Positions 51,301 through 63,300 of a DNA stretch of 64,000 bases are shown here, piece after piece. The number at the start of each line of letters is the position of its first letter. Within the stretch, counting starts at the first letter, position 1. Source of the DNA: Antedon bifida (taxonomy: Eukaryota > Echinodermata > Crinoidea > Comatulida > Antedonidae); NCBI GenBank assembly GCA_963402885.1, contig OY727095.1:35035001-35099000 (forward strand), written 5' to 3'. Position numbers and translations under genes: made by a program. The notes below the pieces were generated by a model, which was given only the letters and a program-made list of their open reading frames with translations, ran no database searches and had not been told where the DNA came from.

Positions 51301-54300
51301 ATAAGTTATAAATAGAATAAATTGAATTATCAGTTATTTAGAGTTTTAGTAATAAGGGAAATGCCCTCGCAGACATGAACTGTAGCATAGTGAAACTACG
51401 ACAAGCCCTACTGTATAGAGCGGTAACTACAGTGTAGTATTTGCTAACGTCATCAATTAGGAAGTTGCCATCATCCTCAAGAAGGAAGATCTAATTGCTC
51501 TATATGCAAATTAATTTGACATCTTTATATATTTAACTTTTAAATGAAACTGAAATTTGACAAACTAGACCTGTGACCTGTGACCTGCCGACAACAATTT
51601 TGATAACCACTCAGTTGTTTTAATGTATATCTAATTTTTGTCTGTTGTATGAAATGCTGACTAATGTACAGTAGTGCCAAGCCCATGTGACCCTGTTAAT
51701 TTCATATTTTATTGTATGCCTGTTTGACTTTACTGCTTTTTGTTTCATACACTTTAACAAAATCGTATAATTTAATATCTCGCTATAAACAGTTAACTTA
51801 AGTTAAAACTTGCGCTTGAATATAAGTAGTAAAGTAGTTTTGTAAGAACTTGTCATTAAAGTATCTTTTATCTCATTAGAAACTCAGGGTGAGTTAGGAT
51901 CAGCACCAGGAGGGGAAGGAGACGAGGACGGTGATATGGACATTGATCTTGAAGGTGGAGATGCCGGCGGGGGTGATGGAGGAGGAGGTGGAGGAGGAGT
52001 ACCAAGGTACACTGTCTTAATACAATAGCCACATTTATCCATATTTTTAAAACTGTTTTTTCCAGATGCAACCGGTCTAAAGCTCTGTCTACACTATCAA
52101 ACTTTATGTGACAAAAAATGTTATGTGCCCATATATGGACATGATGATGTCATATCACTACCATGTTTGGGGACATCACATTTGATAGTATAGACAGAGC
52201 TTTAAAGCTCTCTTAGCTTATTTGATTTCTCCAGATACAACACATAAACTGTTTGTTCCATATTTTGAGTTTTGCTTTGTGTAAATAAATGAATGAATGA
52301 ATCTCTGATATATGTTGTATGTGTGTGTATTGAATTTTAAGTAGAGGTTTATTATATAAGCATGTTCAAAACCGTGTTAAATTTTAGTTACTTAGGCTTG
52401 CATTTTAATTTAGTGACAATTACTGTAAAAAAATATTTAATCATATAATTTAATCTTTTATTAAAAAGAATGGGCAGAAAAAGGAAAAAGAAGAGAGAAG
52501 AATTGTCAACAAAAGAAGCTGATTTCCAGATCAGAATAAAGATCTGGGAAGCACGACAACTCGCTGGTGGTAATATTCATCCTGTTGCCAAGGCAACCGT
52601 TTGTCAACAAACCAAGATGACACGAGTAAAGAAATCAACAAACAGACCTTACTGGAATGAGGTATCTACCAATCAAACTTATTATAATTCCTTGCGAAAA
52701 TGTTCATCATAAATTGCTTTCAATATTATTCAACTTTATAACACCCTTTCTTCATTTATTTTGATACTTTCTTTGACCTCTCATAATAAGGCCTCATCAG
52801 AGAATGTAGCAAAAAAAACCGCAAATGTATATAATTACAAATATTACTAATTGGAAATAAATGTTATACAGCTGATTTTTAAATAACATTTATTTGTCAA
52901 ATGCATTTGATATTACGCAATATATATTTATGAAAGGAGAAGATAAAATGTCTTCACCAAAGGGAGTTGGAAATTGAGTTCAATTTAGTTTCAAATATAA
53001 TCAGCATTAAAAACTTATTCAAATGTTACAATTTATTAAAAGCACGAAGTTGAAATGGTCAAAATATTGTAAATAAGTGTTGACAAATATTAAATACTTT
53101 TAGTGCAGCCTCCATTATGTAAATTAGTTGAAAGTTGTATGTTTAAAAGATCAATTTTGATATTTTTAGGTAAAACTCCTATATAACATATATAACAATA
53201 TGGATTAAATAAGATTACATACCATACGTTCATAACGACCTACAAAATTTAAAAGTAAATTGTGTATAATTTCATAAAACTTGTTTAATTTCACTCTGTA
53301 AACAACACCGCCTGATTTCATGTTATATGCTTAATTTTAGTTTATTGTTCTAGTTTATGATATACTTTCGATAGGAACCCAGAAATAAAGTTTGAATTAT
53401 TACAATTATTAGTATGAACAATGAAATAAAGTTTAAATAAATAAATGACTAATATTTATCTAGATTTATTCAATCACATTTTTTTTTTATTTTTGAAAGA
53501 TTTTCTTCTACAACGTACAAAAAAGCCCTGCTGAATTGGTAGATGAAATGGTGACCTTTCAGGTAAGACAATGATTAAATATCAAATAATATCTGAATAC
53601 ATTGGTCAGACAATTTACCTATGTAAAATGATTCTAATTAAATTGAGAACGCTAAAAAAGACAAGTAATTCTTAGGTAGGACTTATGTGGACCACTAGCC
53701 TAGCGTACATTGTCTCTTGTCAACCTGGCTATAGAGTTGGATTGGAAGAAAACAGTAGGTACTGCACCATCAGGATTATAATTGTATAATTAATGTGGAG
53801 TAGCTTTGCATCAGGGAGATAAACTAATGCACTAATTCCAGTTATCTTAACTCAATGATTTGCTTCCTATTTTAAATTCATGTAATATTGACTGTTGCAC
53901 TTAAGTATATTTCAATGACTTGCATCTTTTTTCAGGTTTTTAATTCTCGTAAGCTTCGTAGTGATGCTCTGCTTGGAAGTTTTGCCTTTGATGTCGGCAC
54001 AGTCTGGGATGAGCCAAATAAATTCCTGGCAAATAAATGGCTACTGCTCTCAAGTCCTGAAGATACACAAGGAGGTGTCAAAGGTTATTTACTTGTTAGT
54101 GTATGTATCATTGGAGCTGGAGATGATGCCCCTGTAAGTGTTTATACATTTATTTATTTTTTTATAGTGATTAGTGATTGTTTTAATTGTTAGTGAAGCA
54201 AATTATTTCAATTATTTGATTTTCCTTTTTTCTATATATTAATTTTAGGTTTTCAAGAAAGCAGATGATAAGTGCGACATTGAATCGTGAGTATTAAACA

Positions 54301-57300
54301 ATTTATTTAAAAATAAACAACAATCTACTGTAGGCCTGACCTATGACATAGAAACAACACAACAACAACACAAACAAAACCTCTTTCTTATACCATAATT
54401 TTAAACAACTTTTTTAGGAATCTGCTAAGACCAGCAGGTATGCAGTTAAGATGTGGTTACTTCAAACTGAAGATTTTCCATGCTGAAGATATTCCACAAA
54501 GTAAGTAATGTTTGCTATATTAGGAGGTTAAGTTTGGGCTTGTAGTTAAGATGCTCACTTACTGATCCAGGGTCCTGGGTCCAAATCCTGTCAGAGTTTA
54601 TGTTGAGCATCATATGTATATGTTTGTGAATGATTCTCACATTTAGGACAGTGAATTAATTCACTTATAGTTATCCTTGGCAATTTGCCTAAATATATTA
54701 TTTTTAAAAAGAGATACCGATAACAAGAGTTGCCTCATATTTTTGTCCTACTTGGCCTGTAATTTAATACTTAGGACACTTTAAAGCCTTGAATCAAGCA
54801 TTAATTCATTTTAATTGTCTTTTTCTTTAGTGGACCCTAGTTTCTTTGAAGGAGTTAAAAAGATATTTGGAGTTGCTGATCAGCAAAAAGAGCTGGTAGA
54901 TCCTTACCTAGAATGTAAATTTGCTGGTAATAAAGTAAGAACATTATGTATATGTTATAATAATTAATGTTTTCCAATATGTCTGAATATAAGTATTACT
55001 ATTAATTTTCCTTTATTTTAGTGTTTATTGTGTTCCTGGCTATATTTTAGCTTTTGGAAGTGACTGTTCATTTATATTATTGTATAACTAAAATAAATGT
55101 TTTGATTGATTGAAATGTTATTTGTCTTTTCAACCACGTTCTTAATATTTAAATGTTTGTAGCTAAAAACAGATGTGAAATATTGCAATGACCATCCAGA
55201 TTGGAACCAAGAGCTCAGAGTCCCCATCAAGGTAATCTTTTTGTTTTATACTTCTTCTTCCCTAGACACAAAAATCTGCATATAATGCAGATGAAATATG
55301 AGCCACAAATGTGCTTAAAAAATAAGTACCATTACAAATGTTAAAAATGAAAGCATAAACAAGATTCACAATGCTTCATTAAATATTTGTTACTACACCT
55401 TTTTTCCATTTCAGTTTCCATCAATGTGTGAACGAATCAAACTGCGAGTTAGAGATTGGTAAGTTCTGGCTCACTTTGTCCTTCGGATGGAACGTAAAGC
55501 TGTGTGAAGACAATTAAAATGTTTTTCCAAAAGTGTATGAGATTGTCTTCCAGTGTGTTAATCATGGTAGGCACTGTGCTATGGCCGTCTTAAGTCATTT
55601 TTAAACAAACATAATGCTCTTTGTAACTTACTATATACGTCATTTTTCAGGGATCGACTATCGTCTGATGATTATATTGGAACTCGATTTCTTAACGTAT
55701 CTGAAATTTCGTGTCCCGGAGAAGAAGGTATGTTGCACTAACTTTAAAAAATCAAAAAAAAACCCAAGTTGTTTCAAATCTTTATTGTTATTCTTGTTCA
55801 TGCTTAAAAATATTTAACATATTTGAAAGGTAAAGTATTTACATTTGAAATATTCTGTTATTTAAACACTCAATGAAAAACTAAAAACCAATTATCAGCT
55901 ATTAGCTTTCTCAATATCATAAGGGTATTTTTTTGTATTAGATTGATTAAAAATTTTTAAAAGAAGTTTTATTAAAAACAATGTTAGGTTGTTCAATTCA
56001 CCTGTTTTTCCCACACAAACAGCAGAGGAAGAAGAACCATATTATGAGGACCAAGTACAAGGTGTATTATCAATTTTTCACCACCAATTCATTTTTTTAC
56101 AATTCATTTTTGTTAACAGCAAGTTTGGTCGAAGGAAGCATGTGTTTTGTTGTCTTATTTTCTTGTAAATCAATGATTAGGTAATGAATATAGAAAATAA
56201 AATTTTAAATTTAAACATTCCATATAACAATTTCTAACCCATTGTAAGAGTAGAAAAACTAAAAGGATTAAAAAAAGAACGTAGGATTAGAATACATTTT
56301 TTTTTGTAAAACATGCACAATAAAACCACAAAATGATTTGCAGGTCCAACATTGATTTATAAATACAAATTTATAAATTAAATGAAAGTACATTAAGATT
56401 TGATAATTATTACTCAATTATTAAATCTAGTAGTTAAGTTATTTCACATTTTATTTTACTTTCTGATGTCAACATTTATAGCTTTTACACTCACACTTGA
56501 ATGCATAACATATTAATTTATTAAATCCTTAAAAAGCATAATTAAATAAAATCTAATGTTTTGGTACCTTCAATTTTAAAATTTGTTCACATTTTTATTG
56601 TACTTATCTTTACTATTTAAACTTTTATTATTTATTTGTTTAAGTGATTGAATGTTTACAAACAAAAAGAAATGTTTTGTGACTAAAATAAGTAAAGTTT
56701 AAAACGTCAAATCCATCTAGTGTAACTTTTGAATTTGTTTTCTTTTGATGATCACGTTTCCAGATGATTTGGAGGAGGAAATCCATGCATTGATGGAAAA
56801 TAAAGGAAATACAATAGGTAACAGTGATACAATCACTGGGAACAGGTTAAATGCATGGTCATTATTCATCACTATTTAAAAACTGGTTGTTTATCTAAAA
56901 AACAAAAAGTTCTTTCACAGTGTTCACCATCGGAAGGACTACACAGAAGACATCTGCACTTTTGGGATTACTTTGATACTATAGAGTAGCAGATAAAGCA
57001 TGTCATCCTATTGTTAGAATCATTAAACTTTTAAAGTTACTATTATCTAAATTTTGTATGCCTATGTTCAGGGGTTAAACTCTAGTCATTTTTGTTAATA
57101 TGAGATGTTAGTTTTAAGTTCATCTTTTTAACACAAACACACATTCTAATACATAATATCTGTCTATATAATTATTGTCTACTGTGGTTTTTTGGTACCC
57201 CTTTGCACTCATTTGTTTACTCCAGTCTACTCATAATCATTTATAGAGGGCTATTTTGTATAAACCAAATACTATTTCTAATTTATTCCTTTCACTGTCA

Positions 57301-60300
57301 GTTTTTTTACACAGGTTTTGAAGTACTATAATTCTTCAGTGGTGATATTATTGGACATTTTCCCAGTTGTGCATGTTTGTACAGAATTAGTATTTTTGTA
57401 TATATGTTTCAGGTTTCAAGAGATTGTGAACAGCTCCCATGGCATTTAAAAAAAGATTTTTATTTAGTTCATAACACTAATAATTAATTACGGTATGTGC
57501 ATTGTTTTTTTAAAAGGATTTTTGCCAACATTTGGACCATGTTTTGTTAACTTCTACGGATCTACAAGAGAGTTTACTGACCTTCCAGATCAATATGAAG
57601 ACTTGAATAAAGGAGTTGTAAGATATTAACATTTTTTTTATTTCAATATTTCAAAATATTTATGCAAATATTTTGAATTAAAAATGTTATTAGTTTCTAT
57701 GTACACTAATATTATTAGTCCGCCAGCCCAGAGATAGGCACCACTGGGAGATATGGCTTACGCATGTGTATCGTATCATGATAAGTACTACTACTGTATC
57801 CTATCTGCTACGCCCCTACGATCTTTAGGTCATGGGACAACTAGAAGATTATTTTGGATATATGAATTTTGTTTTGCCTATACAAGACGATCACAAATTT
57901 GTTGTTGTGTTTTAGGGTGAAGGTGTTGCCTTCCGTGGCCGTGTTTTGGTCAGTCTGAGCACAAAGCTTGGAGAAGAATCTGATACACCAGTGCTTGACA
58001 TTGACCACAAGGAAGTTGTGTCCGTTCAACGTTACCTCCGTCGCCGCAAATACCGTTTGTACGGTGCCTTTCTCAACGCAACTATGATCAGCGAGGTTGA
58101 CGCTCCAGTCGAGTTTGAGATCAGCATCGGTAACTATGGTAACAAGCTTGATACATCAATTGATCCGCAACCATCTACAACCCAGCCAACCAATGCGGTG
58201 TTCGATGGATGCAATTATTATTTTCTTCCGTGGTCCGAGACAAAGCCATGTGTGATTGTCAACTCTCATTGGGAGGACATCAGCTTTCGTCTGGACACTC
58301 TTAACATTATCTTGAAGAAGATTGATCGTCTTGTGAGTACAATCATTCAGAAATTTTTATGAAAAATTAAAAATGTTGCTGCTTCAGAAAATATAAATTA
58401 AATAAAATGAAATTTTGTATATAATGTAATACATTATATGACACATAATTTTGGCACTGTACAAGTAATACGATTGTCATGTATTAATGGTAATTGTGCA
58501 CCAAACTTTTTTTTAATATTCTGAATTACATTTTTTATCAACAGGAGGAGAGTATAGCTAATGTTAGGAACAGTATCAAAGCAGGGCTACAGACAACAGA
58601 GGTAGCTGCTCAATTGATTGGGATGATAGATTCTCTCATTGCTGACTGCAGGTAAGTCTACACTATTAAACTAGTTTGACAAAAACAGTGTGATGTGCCC
58701 AAATGTGGTGGTTATATGCCCAAATATGGTGGTTATATGCCCAAATATGATAGTGATATGACATGTCCATATATGAGCACATCACATTGTTTTGTCATAT
58801 AAAATTTGATAGTGTAGGCAGAGTTTTATTGCAAATACACTTTCACAAAATATACCTTCCTACATATCACTGTCTCACTTATTTTGCTATTTTTATCCAG
58901 TGTTCCTATCCCAACTCTTGATCCAATCAAAGACAAGTTCAATGACCTCGACAAGAAACGTTTTGAAATGCGACAAGCTGAGCTTGCCAGCGTTGTAGCT
59001 GATGCAACAAAGTTAAGAGAGAATGCCACAGATGTCAATGAAGCTTTGGATGAAGTGGATGGCTACTTGCGTCAACTGAAAGAAATAGCCATTGAGGTAT
59101 ATTTATTTTTAAGATACAGGTGTCGTAATATTAAGTTTGTTACTGAATCAAAAATTTACTGGTTCCAAGAATTTTAATAGGTTTAAGTTTATTATATTAA
59201 ATTTAATGATTTTTAATGTATTATATATACGATTTTTAACATAAAACATTCAGTTCTTGACTGCAATATCAAGATGTTTTTATATATACTAGAATAAATA
59301 AAATAAAAAAATTAAATAACATTTTCTCTTTTTTAGCCTCAAAACAGCATGCCTGATGTCGTGATTTGGATGATCAGCGGATCTACTAGAATTGCTTATT
59401 ACAGAATACCTGCATATGAGCTTCTGTATTCCTCAAGAGACCCAGACGCTTGTGGGCGTTACTGCGCCAAAGTCCAGAGTGTATTCCTAAAGGTAAGGTG
59501 TTCATATGATCATTTTGCATTATTAATTTGCATATGTGTGTTTAGCATGACTTAATGCATTATAAATAGTGCTAACATTTGTTAGCGACAATTAAGTGAT
59601 ATATACATCTTTAAGTTTAGTGAGTGACTTTATACACAAATGTTAAATGAAAGTGTAAGATTATTTAACAGCTATACATAACTATTGTATAATGCTTTAG
59701 AAGATATAAAGTTATAATAATAGCATAATTAAATTGCCATATACCACAGAGAAATAATTCTCTATGCCACCAAACTGTTATCAATATTACCTCCGCCTAA
59801 GTTTGTTTGTTTATTAATATTTGTATGTTTGTTTATTATTTAATTTCAATTGCATGAGAACATTCTGTATTTATAATCTTGGGTGTCCACCAATCCAGTA
59901 TGTACACATAAGTATGTATAATTCATCTCACTGGTGTCATCATTTGTACATTTTGTTGGGAACTTTTTCTTTAGGAACCCGGAGCAGAGGAAACGAAACC
60001 AGATGAAAAAACACCACCTGGGGTATGGTTGCTGTTGCAATCCATAATTACTATGGCAACTGTTTCAAATTGAGTAGTAATCATTCATGAAAAATAAATC
60101 AAATCATTGTAACCAATATTATGATTGCTTACTATTTTCAAAGAGCATTATAAAATGTCAAATATGTTTATTAATTTCTTGATTTGATTTATAATTTAGA
60201 AAAAAATCATTTGCTCAATTTGGAACAGTTAGCCAAGTTATTTGTAAAAACGACATTTGCATAATGTCACTGTGTTGTTACTAACATAATAAAAGCTGTT

Positions 60301-63300
60301 GTCTCTATGTTTTCTAAAATTGCATGAAAGTGTATAGCAATTACATGAATTAATGTGTTTTAAATGAAAAGCATTTTGTTTCAGTGAAATGAATTTTTAA
60401 TTTTAAATGTTGAAGTAACTATTAATCTATGTTGGTAGTTCTTTTAATTTATCAACCGTTCATTTGGAAACGCTCATGACCAAGCAGACTATTTCAGTAC
60501 CTTCTGCAATCTTCTTTACATCTTGCTTGGACTTTTCTGCTTTTTACTTCCTATGTGTGTAAAGCCAAGCCTATCTCTGGATTAACACAATAAGTGGCAA
60601 TCCAGTAACAAAATTGCTGTTAAGTACATTTCAACTTCAACTTCAATTTATTTTCCAAATTGCTTGAGATTAAATAATATAAAAGTTTGACCCTATATCA
60701 TACAATCATGCAAAATAGCAATTCTATTCAATATTTAAATTGGCTGTTAACACAATTATTTAAGAATTATACAAGCACCAAATTTAAACACGCCAATTTT
60801 TTACTGTAATCAGAAAAACTCATTAATCATCTTGTACAATTAAATACTACCACTTTTGTATGTTAATTCACAATAATGTAAAGTTTTACTATGTTTCGAG
60901 TAGTACCACTAACCCCACTATTAAACACCATGATGATTTCTCTGACATCACAAACAAACTTATGTTAACAATGTCAAGTTCTAATTTTAGTTATACTTAC
61001 TTTAACTGTTGTCTTTCTTAACAGGTTATTTTACTTTTAAAATTAATTATGTTAAAACAGATTCTAACTTGTACTACATTGTCAAGTGTAAATGGTTGGA
61101 GAACTAAAACAATAATATTGTCCTTTTTTAAAACTTTTTGTTATTACATTTCTGGTCAATGTTTTTATTGGAAAATGCTTTGTGTGCTTAATGTTCCTAT
61201 GATGCTGTGTTAAATCTTAGAAATGCTTGATAAAATGTTCTGTACATAATTTGCATGTCATATTATGCAATTATGTGTTTCTATATATTTGTATTGTATT
61301 TTATGCTAATATATTTCTAAGGGGCCAAATTATTTCAAACTCAACACCAGATAAGTTATTATTAATGATTATTTATTAATATTATTTTTAATGACTTTAA
61401 TTGTAGTATCCCGGCTCCAAATCCGATGTAGCCATAGGTGCAGATAAAATGCCAGGTATGCTTCGTATGAAGCTCTGGTTAGGCCTAGAATCTGAGGAGG
61501 CTAACTGGCAAAAGGAGCAGACAGATGGTAGTCTAGCAGTGTTTGCAGAGACTGTAAGTGTTGTAGGATATAGGGCTGTCAACTGTTCAATTCAGAATAT
61601 ATAACTTTTGTTAATAACAATTTTAGCGCTTTCAAAATTAAATATATTTTGTGGTAAAAATGTATAAATTTGTAATTAATATTGTTGTTTTGTTAATTTT
61701 TAGTACGAGAACCAGATCAGCATTGCAGGCAACTGGACAACAAAGTTGATGCCAAGACCCAAGTTTACAGATGCCAGTGGTGACGTAAGAACATTTTGTT
61801 TTTAAATGCAAATTACTGAAAAATATGCAAAGGTAAAGGTTTGTCTACACTATCAAAAAAAGTTTGATGTACCCAAATATGGTAGTGATATACCTAAATA
61901 TGGTAGTGATATGACATCATCATGTCCATATATGGGCACATCACATTTTTTGGTCACATCAAGTTTGATAGTGTAGACAGCAGTCGGAAATGTAAAGCTT
62001 TTAGGAAAGACCATTCCTTCATATCTTAACCGGACAATGTCCAAAATCTAGTGACCTTTGACGAATCATTTTGTATAGATATCAATTGAGGTAGTTTGAA
62101 TGGTCCATACTTAAGTTGCTCTTTTCTTTTTTTCTTAGATCAAACTTCCTAAGGATAAATTCAACGTCCCTGAGGGATGGAGATGGGCTGGAGATTGGTT
62201 TGTGAGCCCAGAATTGAGGTACGATAGTGTCATAAATTAACAATGGGCTTATTTCATGTAGCTTGTAACTAATATTGCAGTTTGAAGGGAAAATATTTAT
62301 TTTAATATATTTGAAATAACAAATTTGTTTTTTGACAAAAGTTCCAATTAACTTTTTATTAAATATGTTTGTATTATGGTATGAGTTTAATGTACGTTTT
62401 TATGGCTTGGTGTGTTGTCTGTAGGAAAAATATGGTGGTTATGACAATAAGTAGAAAAAGGAAAAAACGAAAGAAAAAAGAAAAGGAAAAAGACGGGAGT
62501 TCTGAATGGTTAGCCACATTCATTATAGTTGGCAAATGCATTGGAATTGCACGCTAGCTGGCTAATGATTGGTGCCAACATTGTCATAGACTAATCCATC
62601 ATATTGGGGATTGTGATTAATTATTGCATATATTCACAATAATAATATTAAATACATAAATATCATGACTACAATGTAATGAGACAATTATAGATAGAAC
62701 TTAAAGCTCAATCTACACTATCAAACTAGTTTGACTAAAAAAAAAGTGCGATGTGCCCAAATATGCTAGTGATATGCTCAAATATGGTGGTGATATGACA
62801 TCATGTCCATATATGGGCACTTCACATTTTTTTTGCTTAACATAGAATATAAATGTCAAAAAAGAGAAACTAGAAAACAAATATCTTGTGAAGTGAATTT
62901 CTTAATCTTAATAGCATGTTGTAGAGCTGCTATGTATATCTAACAATAATATATTACACAGTTTAAAAGGTTTATTAAAAACAATACAATTTTGCTTTTT
63001 CGGTATTCATATACATAATATGTAGTACTGTAAGTTTACAGATTACTTCAAAATGTATGTATTTATTTTTGTAGTTGCTTATTTTACTTTATTTTATATG
63101 CTGAATTTATTTTTTTTTTGTAGCCTTTTGTATGATGCTGATGCTGGTCAAACTAAGTTTATGGAAGATGTGTTTGAATGTGAGGCTAGAAACATACCAG
63201 GAGGACAGTGGGGACCATCTACTGTGGCTTACACAGATGTGGTAAGTATGACTTAAGATTGCCAGAATAAGGATATATCATGGTGACATTAAGACATACT

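Noticed and set aside
51868-52071. Pro/His/Leu-rich minus-strand frame
   Set aside because: Shadow of the Gly/Asp-rich ferlin exon 6 on the opposite strand.
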